From NCBI RefSeq assembly GCF_900148515.1, contig NZ_FRXN01000001.1:1116001-1180000 (forward strand): 64,000 nucleotides of DNA, given 5' to 3'. A program made the translations under genes and the position numbers. This document shows, piece by piece, positions 1 to 7,638 of this stretch. The notes under the pieces are model-generated. The model searched no databases, was not told the DNA's origin, and saw only the letters and a list, made by a program, of their open reading frames with translations. Each line of letters starts with the position of its first letter. The first letter of the stretch is position 1. This DNA is from Algoriphagus zhangzhouensis. GTDB taxonomy: Bacteria; Bacteroidota; Bacteroidia; Cytophagales; Cyclobacteriaceae.

Positions 1-789
1 TGCTTGAGTCGAATCCGACTCTTCATAGGCCAAATGATAAACTTCCTCAATGGCATTCAATGCAGCAAGAATAGATTCCTTTTCCTTTTCGACACTTGGC
101 GAAAGGTAGACTTTGAGAGGACTTTCCAGCACAATTTGTGTATTCCCTTTTTCTTCGCGGATCTGTAAAACACCTTCTTGACTCAAAGTCAAATAACCAG
201 CAGAATCCAAAGTAATCGACTTCCCTACTCCAATAAAAGCTTTGTTTTCAGACAAATGGATGGTCGGAACTTGAGGCAGCCACAATGATTCTCGAGGAAA
301 TTTATTGGACACTGAAGGAAGATAGAGATGAACTGAATCCAATTCCTCAGACAATTCATCCAAATAACTTTGAAGGTTCTCTAACTCGATTTCAGGAGAG
401 TTTCCTTCGAGTTCTGGAAGACCATCTGCCAACCAAAATACATCTTCCCCTCTTTCGCTTGCCTGCTCCAATTCAAATCTGAATTCTGATTCCAAGTCTT
501 GACCAGGAATTACCAAATGAACGATTTCATTACCCATCACCTGATTTTTTCCTTCCCACCATATTCCTGCAACTAACAAGACCAACAAAACCCAAAGGAC
601 TATTCTCAGTAACAAAAGCCACCATTCCTGAATTTGAAGAGACCTATTGGATTGTGATTCCTTAGGATTCAACCAAGCTGAAGCAGCCCAGGCAATCACT
701 TTTCCTTTTCGACCATTCCAAAGATGAATCAGGATCGGAACTCCAATCCCAAGCAAGGCCCATAGGAATTTTGACTGCACCCACTCCAT
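1..789 (-). CDS. BatA-like membrane protein (partial)
   Basis: The start codon is at 789 and the frame stays open to the window edge, so only the first 263 residues are visible. Residues 7-24 and about 56-77 are hydrophobic membrane segments, the first followed by a basic NGRKGK stretch and a tryptophan-rich piece; this is the layout of the BatA / aerotolerance-regulator N-terminal domain. The rest is a soluble acidic region probably facing the periplasm. Its ATG overlaps the stop of the DUF58 gene by one base (TGATG), so translation is probably coupled. In Bacteroidota this protein usually follows MoxR and DUF58 genes. The family assignment is good; the biochemical role is not known. Confidence 0.75.
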   Translation of the reverse strand, partial: MEWVQSKFLWALLGIGVPILIHLWNGRKGKVIAWAASAWLNPKESQSNRSLQIQEWWLLLLRIVLWVLLVLLVAGIWWEGKNQVMGNEIVHLVIPGQDLESEFRFELEQASERGEDVFWLADGLPELEGNSPEIELENLQSYLDELSEELDSVHLYLPSVSNKFPRESLWLPQVPTIHLSENKAFIGVGKSITLDSAGYLTLSQEGVLQIREEKGNTQIVLESPLKVYLSPSVEKEKESILAALNAIEEVYHLAYEESDSTQA

Positions 790-1655
790 CAGGAAAGCTG
801 TTTTCGGTTTAAGATAGAGCGTAGAACTTCGGTCAATGGCTCATTCATAGATACTCGAAGCAAGTGAACTTTGGGTAGCTCCAGCTTTTCATCCAACTGA
901 TTCAGATAAGCTTGAAAGTTCTTTCGAAAGGTTTCCTGAACAGATTTTCCATCCTGAACCAGTTCCTGACCGGATTCCAAATCCCGAAATATGAAGTTTC
1001 CATCCAATTGAAAGTTCAATTCCTGCTCACCCAACACTTGAACCAAAACCAATTCTTTTCTCGGATGGCGGAATTGCTGAACTAGGTATTCCCACTCATT
1101 TTCTTTTTGCAAAAAGTCAGAAACCCAGATAATCAATTCCCTATTCCTTCCCTGAACCATTCCTTCAGGAATGTATTCCAAAGGCCAATCCCCAGATGCT
1201 TTTTCATCTTCCAGGTAATACAGTATTCGTTGAAAGCTCTTGGGAGTCGGAGATACTTTTTGGTTGATTTTCCCCTCTGACAGAGTATAATAACTCATAG
1301 AATCTCCCTGCAAATAACCTATGTAAGCCAATGAAGCCAATAGGTTTTTGGCATAATCGAGACGGGAAAATCCACCCTCCTCATAATTCATAGAACCAGA
1401 AAGGTCCAACATCATTCTAATATGCAGATTACTTTCTGTGGTAGATTCTTTTACCATGTATTTTCCGGATCGGGAGAAATACTTCCAATCGATCCTCTTG
1501 AGATCATCTCCGGGCTGATAATGCCGGTATTGTTCAAACTCACTCCCCACACCAATCCGGATACCAGAATGGATGCCTAGTCTCAACTGCTCAGAAACCA
1601 AGCGAGCCGACAAGCGAAGATCTTTGAGTTTGATGATCTCTAGATTATTTGGCAT
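789..1655 (-). CDS. DUF58 domain protein (vWA-like)
   Basis: A 288-residue protein with the DUF58 signature around residues 35-62 (GSEFEQYRHYQPGDD followed by RIDWKYFSR) and a DxSGSM metal-site-like motif at 84-89, so the C-terminal two thirds probably form a von Willebrand A fold. No signal peptide or membrane segment is visible, so it should be cytoplasmic or membrane-associated through partners. It overlaps the upstream MoxR gene by 11 bases and the downstream BatA-like gene by one base, so the three are surely co-transcribed. MoxR and DUF58 proteins are known to act as a pair in chaperone-like or envelope-stress functions; the client here is unknown. Confidence 0.88.
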   Translation of the reverse strand: MPNNLEIIKLKDLRLSARLVSEQLRLGIHSGIRIGVGSEFEQYRHYQPGDDLKRIDWKYFSRSGKYMVKESTTESNLHIRMMLDLSGSMNYEEGGFSRLDYAKNLLASLAYIGYLQGDSMSYYTLSEGKINQKVSPTPKSFQRILYYLEDEKASGDWPLEYIPEGMVQGRNRELIIWVSDFLQKENEWEYLVQQFRHPRKELVLVQVLGEQELNFQLDGNFIFRDLESGQELVQDGKSVQETFRKNFQAYLNQLDEKLELPKVHLLRVSMNEPLTEVLRSILNRKQLS

Positions 1656-2637
1656 GAACCGGTACGAGTTCTACGATTTTGGAAATGATGTAATCGGTAT
1701 CCAATTGCTCGGCTTCCGCTCGGAAATGCAAGGAAATCCGATGTCTCAAGACAGGATAAATCAAGGTCTGAATATCCTCAGGAATCACCGAATATCTTCC
1801 TTTGATAATGGCACGTGCTTTTGCACACAAAACCAAAGCCTGTCCAGCCCTCGTTCCAGCTCCCCATTCCACATAGGTTTTTACCTCAGGAATAGTCGTA
1901 TTTTCCAATCTAGTGGCCCGAATCAATCGAGTGATATAATTCAACAGCCCAGAGTCCAAATGGACCTCTCGGGTCAATTGCTGTAATTGCTGAACTTCCT
2001 CGCCTGAAAGAACTTTCTCAGGAGAAGCCTTATAAGTTCCTGTAGTCTTTTCCAAAACTTCCAATTCTTCCTGCTCAGAAGGATAACCTAATTTGATATA
2101 CAATAGAAAACGGTCCAATTGAGCTTCTGGAAGCGGATAAGTACCACTTTGCTCGATTGGGTTTTGGGTTGCTATGATTAAAAATGGATTGGGAAGTTTG
2201 TAGTTTTTCCCTCCATAGGTCACCAACTTTTCCTGCATGGCTTCCAAAAGGGCAGCTTGGGTTTTTGGAGGAGTTCTGTTGATCTCATCCGCCAAGACCA
2301 TATTTGCGAAAATAGGTCCATGATTGAACTGAAAAAATTTCTTTCCTGTACTGTGATCTTCTTCTAGAATCTCTGTACCCAGAATATCTCCCGGCATCAG
2401 GTCCGGTGTAAATTGAATCCTTTTGAAACTCAATTCCATCACCTCTGAAATGGTTTTCACCATCAAGGTTTTTGCAAGGCCAGGAACACCTTCCAATAAA
2501 CAATGTCCTCCCGCCAACAAGGTAATAATCACCTCATCCAGGACTTCCTCCTGTCCGACAATGACTTTGGCAATTTCTTTTTTCAGCAATGGAATCTTAT
2601 CCACCAGTTGCTGATATTGAGTTAGTTCTGTTTCCAA
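1645..2637 (-). CDS. MoxR-family AAA+ ATPase
   Basis: A 330-residue AAA+ ATPase. Walker A is GVPGLAKT at residues 50-57, Walker B is VLADE at 114-118 followed by the conserved NR, and a sensor-like ATQNP lies at 146-150 before GTYPLPEAQLDRF (155-167), which is diagnostic of the MoxR/RavA branch. No membrane segment is seen. It lies seven bases downstream of the DUF4159 gene and overlaps the DUF58 gene. MoxR ATPases remodel or help assemble partner complexes, often with vWA proteins; the neighbouring DUF58 and BatA-like proteins are the expected partners. The specific substrate cannot be read from the sequence. Confidence 0.92.
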   Translation of the reverse strand: METELTQYQQLVDKIPLLKKEIAKVIVGQEEVLDEVIITLLAGGHCLLEGVPGLAKTLMVKTISEVMELSFKRIQFTPDLMPGDILGTEILEEDHSTGKKFFQFNHGPIFANMVLADEINRTPPKTQAALLEAMQEKLVTYGGKNYKLPNPFLIIATQNPIEQSGTYPLPEAQLDRFLLYIKLGYPSEQEELEVLEKTTGTYKASPEKVLSGEEVQQLQQLTREVHLDSGLLNYITRLIRATRLENTTIPEVKTYVEWGAGTRAGQALVLCAKARAIIKGRYSVIPEDIQTLIYPVLRHRISLHFRAEAEQLDTDYIISKIVELVPVHAK

Positions 2638-2644
2638 GGTTGGT

Positions 2645-3265
2645 CTAGGTTAAGGCATATACAATGATATTCACTCCAAATCGAGTGTTATCAATTTTAT
2701 TGAATCGTTTGTTTCGAAAATCATAATCCCACTCGCAGCCATAGTCTTTATTGCTGTAAAGGACTCCGATTCTCCCATTGATTTCGATGGCTTTGAGATA
2801 ATCATGAACTAGGTCATCTCCCCAACCATTCAACTCAAAGGAAGTTGCTGGTGGACCGTCTTCAAAATCAAAAAAGCATCTATACAGGTAATGATCATTG
2901 GGGATTTTTTTTAACTCCCCTTCCCCAAAGGTTCGTGTCATTTCTTCTTCAAATGACTTGGCAAATAAGCCATCAATATCATGGTTACAGTCATCTACAA
3001 ATACAAATCCTCCCTGCTCCACATAGGTTTTGAAAACCTTTCGTTCTTCTTGGGAAAACTCCACCAATTTATGTCCACTGAGGTAGCAAAATGGGCTTTT
3101 GTAAATCTCCTCACTACTCAGCTCAATCACTCGCTCCTTTTCATCCACAGGTATGGTAGTATACTCCACCAAGCTATGAAGCAAGTTGGAAGGCATACGC
3201 TGATCTGTGTCCCAGTTTCCTGAGTTGTATTTGATTCGGGTGAAAAAGAAGTTGGTAGCTTTCAT
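2645..3265 (-). CDS. DUF4159 domain protein
   Basis: A 206-residue protein beginning MKATNFFFTRIKY with the DUF4159 pattern: FFTRIKYNSGNWDTD near the N-terminus, a central YLSGH, and the GGFVFVDDCNHD segment (about 85-96) that resembles the loop after a strand in a class I glutamine-amidotransferase-like (ThuA/GATase) fold. No signal peptide is seen in this short form, whereas many relatives carry one. It is the first gene of the MoxR-DUF58-BatA operon, seven bases from MoxR. DUF4159 proteins commonly accompany MoxR clusters. Function is unknown; the family call is confident. Confidence 0.8.
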   Translation of the reverse strand: MKATNFFFTRIKYNSGNWDTDQRMPSNLLHSLVEYTTIPVDEKERVIELSSEEIYKSPFCYLSGHKLVEFSQEERKVFKTYVEQGGFVFVDDCNHDIDGLFAKSFEEEMTRTFGEGELKKIPNDHYLYRCFFDFEDGPPATSFELNGWGDDLVHDYLKAIEINGRIGVLYSNKDYGCEWDYDFRNKRFNKIDNTRFGVNIIVYALT

Positions 3266-3275
3266 AATAGGGATC

Positions 3276-3325
3276 TGTCACCCTGAGTGGAGCTGAAGGG
3301 TCCTCGACTCCGCTCGGACTGACAC
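3276..3325. repeat. Imperfect palindromic dispersed-repeat-like element
   Basis: The arms TGTCACCCTGAGTGGAG... at 3276-3299 and the reverse complement of 3302-3325 (TGTCAGTCCGAGCGGAG...) match with only a few differences, giving a long imperfect hairpin on both strands. It sits just upstream of the DUF4159 start. Core strings of the TGTCACCCTGAG..GGAGTCGAAGG type are familiar as dispersed intergenic repeats in many Bacteroidota genomes; I know this as a general pattern and cannot count copies here. Only one copy is in the window. Confidence 0.55.
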
Positions 3326-3354
3326 GATATATAAACTCAATTTTAATCAACGAA

Positions 3355-3425
3355 TCCACAGACCAGAATTGAGCAAATCCCTAAATCATTAAGAATCTGT
3401 CGACAATGGTCTGTGGACTATTGAC
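3355..3425. repeat. Inverted repeat with heptamer-phased array
   Basis: An 11-bp perfect inverted repeat has arms TCCACAGACCA at 3355-3365 and TGGTCTGTGGA at 3407-3417. Overlapping the right arm, 3398-3425 reads as four consecutive 7-base units each ending in GAC or GTC (TGTCGAC, AATGGTC, TGTGGAC, TATTGAC). The array ends five bases before the stop codon of the minus-strand TldE-like gene, so it lies directly 3' of that gene. A longer heptamer array of different anchor occurs at 19695-19750. Confidence 0.55.
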
Positions 3426-3430
3426 TAATC

Positions 3431-4747
3431 TTAAACTGCGTCAGACAAACTGGTGAAGGTAAAGTCTCTGATTTTCATCGGAGGCACCATATTTCCGTTT
3501 GTTCTTTCCGGCTTACCCATCGCCTCAATGTTGTTCAACATGATGATCGGGCTTTCATTGAATCGGAAGTTTTTCACAGGGAATTTGATCTGTCCATTTT
3601 CAATGTAGAAAGTTCCGTCACGAGTCAAACCTGTATACAATAGGGTTTGAGGATCTACAGATCTGATATACCAGAAACGAGTAACCAAAACACCTCTTTC
3701 CGTATTTCGAATCATATCCAAAAGCGATTCATCACCACCTTCGAAGATCATTCCTCTTGGTCTTGGAACAGGTTGAACACCTTGTTTCTCTGCCCAATAG
3801 CGAGAGTAGTACATGTTTTTCACCACTCCATTTTCGACCCAAGTGGTCTTTTCCATAGGAAGTCCATCTCCCGACCATGGTGCGGAAGGAATATCCGGAT
3901 GATTAGGATCAGAATAGATGTTGACTCTTTCGTCAAACAGCTTTTCACCCAACTTGGTACCACCTCCCCTTTTGCTTAGGAAGCTTCTACCTTCATCTGC
4001 ATTTCTAGCATCCATTCCAAAAGCCATCAATCTTAGCAAGTCATTGGCTGCCATTGGCTCCAATATCACTGTATATTTTCCAGGCTCAATTGCCTGTGCA
4101 TTCACAGAGGCTTTCGCTTTTTGAACAGCGATATTGGTCACAGGACCTGATTTCAATAGATTTACATCATTAAAATCTTTCCCTGCATATCCAGAACCTG
4201 TTCCATCTGCAGTTCTTACAGTAACTGTAAAGTCAACTGAAGTGGATTGATTGTAACCAAACAGACCTTTGCTATTGCCCGTGGCGACAAAGCCTGAGAA
4301 ATCCTCCAAATAACCAGCAGCTGTCAAATTATTTTCTTCACATGGCTTGATAGAATCTATCGCCACCTGAGCTCTGTAATCTGGATCAATAGCATCCGTG
4401 GAAGACACAAAAGTTTTGGACTCTCCATAGTTCTGAGGACCTAGCATTGGCATGTATTCAGGATTTTCTGGAGCTAACATTGCGATCTCCTCCGCTCGAG
4501 CCACCGCTTTTTTCAAGGATTCATCATCCAATTCATTGATAGTGGTAGAGCCTGATTTTTTCCCATAAACAGAAGTGATGCTCAATCCAATTTCATTGGT
4601 CTCACCACTGGTATTTACTGTATTTCTAGCATATCGAATATTTCCTGTTCGTCCACCTCTAATGGAGACTTCCGTTTCATCTGCTTTTGCAAAAGACAAT
4701 ACCTTGTCGATAATTGCCTTCGCTTCTTCTTTCGTTAGTATAGCCAT
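3431..4747 (-). CDS. pmbA: TldE/PmbA-like protein of the TldD family
   Basis: A 438-residue member of the TldD/PmbA family. It shares the N-terminal alpha/beta domain (EVSIRGGRTGNIRYARN near residues 26-42) and the C-terminal region with LLYTGLTRDGTFYIENG and PIIMLNNIEAMG. It lacks the HExxxH zinc motif found in its partner just upstream, which is what separates the TldE/PmbA half from TldD. In E. coli the two form a heterodimeric metallopeptidase that trims peptide substrates. The 15-base gap to the TldD-like gene indicates one operon. Unlike its partner it shows no export signal, which is odd for a heterodimer. Family call sure, substrate unknown. Confidence 0.87.
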   Translation of the reverse strand: MAILTKEEAKAIIDKVLSFAKADETEVSIRGGRTGNIRYARNTVNTSGETNEIGLSITSVYGKKSGSTTINELDDESLKKAVARAEEIAMLAPENPEYMPMLGPQNYGESKTFVSSTDAIDPDYRAQVAIDSIKPCEENNLTAAGYLEDFSGFVATGNSKGLFGYNQSTSVDFTVTVRTADGTGSGYAGKDFNDVNLLKSGPVTNIAVQKAKASVNAQAIEPGKYTVILEPMAANDLLRLMAFGMDARNADEGRSFLSKRGGGTKLGEKLFDERVNIYSDPNHPDIPSAPWSGDGLPMEKTTWVENGVVKNMYYSRYWAEKQGVQPVPRPRGMIFEGGDESLLDMIRNTERGVLVTRFWYIRSVDPQTLLYTGLTRDGTFYIENGQIKFPVKNFRFNESPIIMLNNIEAMGKPERTNGNMVPPMKIRDFTFTSLSDAV

Positions 4748-4762
4748 GATGTTGATTTAGAA

Positions 4763-6475
4763 TTAAATGGATCTACCTGTGTTGATTACATTGACACCGT
4801 CAAAACGAGTAGTCGAACTACCGTGAGACACTGCAGAAGCCTGAGATGGCTGACCTTTTCCATCGAAGAAGGTTCCAAAAAGCTTATAATCATCTTTATC
4901 ACAAACTGCAGAACATGAGTTCCAGAATTCCTGCGTATTAGACTGATAAGCCACATCTTCAAGCATTCCTGCGATTTCTCCATTTTTGATTTCGTAGAAT
5001 ACCTGACCTCCAAACTGGAAGTTATATCTCTGTTGATCAATTGAATAAGAACCTCTACCCAAAATGTAAATCCCTTTTTCAATATCCTTAATCATATCAT
5101 GAGGATTCAATTTTTCAGGACCTGGCTTCAAAGAAACATTGGCCATTCTTTGGAACTGAACAGAACTCCAGTTATCTGCATAGCAGCAGCCATGAGATTC
5201 TTTTTCACCGATGATTTTCGCCTGATCTCTGATTGCTTGGTAATTCACCAAAACTCCATCTTTGATCAAATCCCATTCTTTGGTTTTCACACCTTCATCA
5301 TCCCATCCAACATAGCCCAATGAATTTGGCTGAATCTTATCAGCTACAATATTCACCTTGTCAGATCCATATTTGAAATCTTTGCTTTCCCATTTATCCA
5401 AGGTTGCAAAACTGGTTCCCGCATAATTGGCTTCATATCCCAATACACGATCCAATTCCAATGGGTGCCCAACTGATTCGTGAATGGTCAAGCCCAAATG
5501 GTCTGGATCCAACATCAAATCGTATTTCCCTGGCATTACAGATTTTGCAGACAGCTTTTCTTTTGCATGATTGGCAGCAGCAATTGCATCTTCTACCATA
5601 TCATAGCTATTTCTATAGCTGTTGAAACCAGCTGGATTCATGATTTTCTCAGACTCTAAACCATCCAAATATTCATAACCCATGCCCATCGGAGCACTTA
5701 ATGCCTGACGGGAACGGAAAAGCCCTTTTTCTCTATCTACTGCAGTAACGGTGAAGTTTGGCCAGATTCTATGAACATCCTGGTCGATGTATGATCCATC
5801 CGTAGAAGCGAAATACTTCTGCTCATTCACCATGAAAAGTGCTGAGTTTACAAAAGCGGCTCCATTATCCAAAGCAGCATTATTTACAGACAGAAGCAAG
5901 TCAATTTTATCCTTAACAGGAATCTCCATGGCATTCTTTTGAATTGGAGTCTTCCAACTCACCTCTCCATAAGATTCAACCGGTGCCAATTGTACTGGTT
6001 CTTTTTGAAGTTTGGAGTTTGCTTTAGCAATCGCTACAGCAGTTTCAGCACATTTTTTAATTCCGTCAGGAGTCACATCTGAAGTTGCTGAAAAACCCCA
6101 AGTTCCATTTGCAATAACTCTAATACCAACTCCAAAGGATTCAGCATTGGTGATTCCTTGAACATTTTTCTCTCGGGTGAAAAGGAACTGTTGTAAATAC
6201 CTCCCGATTCTGACATCAGTATAGGTTGCTCCAAGGGATTTGGTGGTATTTAGGGCTACATCCGCCAATAGTTTCTTTGCAGCCACATCGATGCCCGGAG
6301 ACATCAATTGTTCTTCTGCGATTGGCTTACTGTGAGCTACCAAACCAGGAACCATCATGGCTCCCAAACCTAATCCCGATAGATGAATAAAATCTCTTCG
6401 TTTCAATGGCTTGTTATTTATGGTGATAGTAATTCTCTCTTTTTTAAATGTAAGATGAATATTACAGCTATTCAA
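4763..6475 (-). CDS. tldD: TldD-like zinc metalloprotease with Tat leader
   Basis: A TldD-family metallopeptidase of up to 570 residues with the zinc motif HESVGH at 332-337 (HExxxH) and the family's GYVGWDDEGVKTKEWDL-type core. The N-terminus carries KRRDFIHLSG followed by a small hydrophobic run (residues 25-48), a convincing twin-arginine signal. The first codon at 6475 is TTG and there is no ATG before the twin arginine; an in-frame TTG at 6406 (giving MKRRDF...) is an equally likely start. It forms an operon with the TldE-like gene 15 bases downstream. Classical TldD is cytoplasmic, so a predicted export signal is the unusual feature. Confidence 0.85.
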   Translation of the reverse strand: MNSCNIHLTFKKERITITINNKPLKRRDFIHLSGLGLGAMMVPGLVAHSKPIAEEQLMSPGIDVAAKKLLADVALNTTKSLGATYTDVRIGRYLQQFLFTREKNVQGITNAESFGVGIRVIANGTWGFSATSDVTPDGIKKCAETAVAIAKANSKLQKEPVQLAPVESYGEVSWKTPIQKNAMEIPVKDKIDLLLSVNNAALDNGAAFVNSALFMVNEQKYFASTDGSYIDQDVHRIWPNFTVTAVDREKGLFRSRQALSAPMGMGYEYLDGLESEKIMNPAGFNSYRNSYDMVEDAIAAANHAKEKLSAKSVMPGKYDLMLDPDHLGLTIHESVGHPLELDRVLGYEANYAGTSFATLDKWESKDFKYGSDKVNIVADKIQPNSLGYVGWDDEGVKTKEWDLIKDGVLVNYQAIRDQAKIIGEKESHGCCYADNWSSVQFQRMANVSLKPGPEKLNPHDMIKDIEKGIYILGRGSYSIDQQRYNFQFGGQVFYEIKNGEIAGMLEDVAYQSNTQEFWNSCSAVCDKDDYKLFGTFFDGKGQPSQASAVSHGSSTTRFDGVNVINTGRSI

Positions 6476-6810
6476 TGAGAATGTTATAGTGACGGTTAAA
6501 TGCTTGTTTTTGGGGATATTTTTCCGTTTTGATTTAAAAAATTCATGATAACAGGGTGAAAAATCATCAAAACAAGGTTAAAAAGTGTCCGATTTTAACA
6601 AACATGGTTTATCGTGGTTAATCAAATTCTTTTATCAAGGAAAAAACTTTAATGGAAACCTAATATTTATGAGGACCACAAAAAGTAATTTAATATTTGC
6701 CTCACTTTTACTTTTGAATTCAATTTCTCAAACTCAAAAAAATGAACAGTAACCACCTGATTATTAAGTTTTAAATAATTAAATTATCATGAAATCAACA
6801 TTTTAATCTC
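6476..6810. other. Intergenic region, 335 bp
   Basis: This divergent gap between the TldD-like gene (minus) and the secreted-protein gene (plus) should hold both promoters. It is very AT-rich. Apart from the 27-codon ORF at 6669-6752 and a five-codon ATG ORF at 6789 I see no structured RNA, repeat or terminator-like hairpin. Confidence 0.5.
6669..6752 (+). CDS. 27-residue signal-peptide-like small ORF
   Basis: ATG at 6669, stop TAA at 6750-6752. The peptide has a basic N-terminus (MRTTKSN), a hydrophobic core (LIFASLLLL) and a polar tail ending SQTQKNEQ, i.e. little more than an export signal with a short mature end. It precedes a gene for a secreted protein by 58 bases on the same strand. 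It could be a leader peptide, a small secreted or membrane peptide, or the decayed remnant of a longer gene. No homologue is recognised; presence of a start, stop and signal-like composition is all that supports it. Confidence 0.3.
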   Translation: MRTTKSNLIFASLLLLNSISQTQKNEQ

Positions 6811-7524
6811 ATGAAAAACTTAGCTTTTACTTTTCTTCTCCTTTTTTCAGTATCTGTTACTCTCCAAGCTCAGATAAAAAAGACGACTACTTTACCGAAA
6901 ACAACATCCGTTCAGAAAATAGACACCAAAGCACTCACAAAAGCCACACAAATTCAGGCTATAGAACCAGTTCATTTAAAGAACATGCCATTCTTTGACG
7001 GGGTCCAGCCAATTGGAGGGAATGCCCCATCACTTCCAACAGTTGATAAAGATTTACTTACTATTAATGAATATCGACCTGTCGGAGCCACCCTCACTCT
7101 ACCCGAAATCTCCCCTGCACCAGCCAATGTAAATGGAGATTTATCCGCTAGAGAAAATTATATGGGGTCACAGGCCTACCTGACTTTCATAGGAGCTGAT
7201 GTAGATCCCAGAGCCAATAAAGTAGATTGCAAATGCGGCAATGGACTCACCTATGTCATAGTCAATTTTCTAGCTGAAGAAGGCAAGCGCTATTTATTGA
7301 CCTATGACTTATCCAGAAAATACAGAGACCGAAATGCAAGGGTTGGGGTTTTCACCAATAATTTCCTTCAAAACTTTGTGATCGATCAAGAAAATGAAAT
7401 CGTGGATATAGTGGTAAGACCCAATGCATCTGGCATGGTTCAGATGTGGATGCAATGTACTGACCCGAATAATGACACAACTCCTTGGGTATTTAATAAG
7501 GTAACCATTCAAAAGGTAGATTAG
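6811..7524 (+). CDS. Secreted protein of unknown function
   Basis: A 237-residue protein with a clear signal peptide (MKNLAFTFLLLFSVSVTLQAQ, cleavage expected after about residue 20), a threonine/lysine-rich linker to about residue 60, and a globular C-terminal half. The C-terminal half has a CKCGNG cysteine pair (about 138-140) and a further cysteine in MQCTDPNN, and alternates hydrophobic strands (LTYVIVNFLA, RYLLTYDLS, EIVDIVVRP), suggesting a beta-sandwich. I do not recognise the family. It is a single gene, with a terminator-like hairpin at 7552-7571. Confidence 0.7.
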   Translation: MKNLAFTFLLLFSVSVTLQAQIKKTTTLPKTTSVQKIDTKALTKATQIQAIEPVHLKNMPFFDGVQPIGGNAPSLPTVDKDLLTINEYRPVGATLTLPEISPAPANVNGDLSARENYMGSQAYLTFIGADVDPRANKVDCKCGNGLTYVIVNFLAEEGKRYLLTYDLSRKYRDRNARVGVFTNNFLQNFVIDQENEIVDIVVRPNASGMVQMWMQCTDPNNDTTPWVFNKVTIQKVD

Positions 7525-7551
7525 CATTTAAATCCTATTCAAAATTCATTC

Positions 7552-7571
7552 AAGCCGGAAAAACCCGGCTT
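7552..7571 (+). terminator. Short terminator-like hairpin
   Basis: AAGCCGG at 7552-7558 pairs with CCGGCTT at 7565-7571 around a six-base A-rich loop, followed by TTATCTATTTT. It lies 27 bases after the stop of the secreted-protein gene. The stem is short, so efficiency is uncertain. Confidence 0.5.
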
Positions 7572-7638
7572 TATCTATTTTAAATCCTTCCTTTTATCTG
7601 TTTTCCTTATATTTCCTGACAAACCTATTATCAAGAGT

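Noticed and set aside
1573-1986. Plus-strand ORF of 137 codons
   Set aside because: It is antisense to the DUF58/MoxR genes, whose motifs are certain, and its product has no family features.
3647-3979. Plus-strand ORF of 110 codons
   Set aside because: It is antisense to the TldE-like gene and has no recognisable domain.
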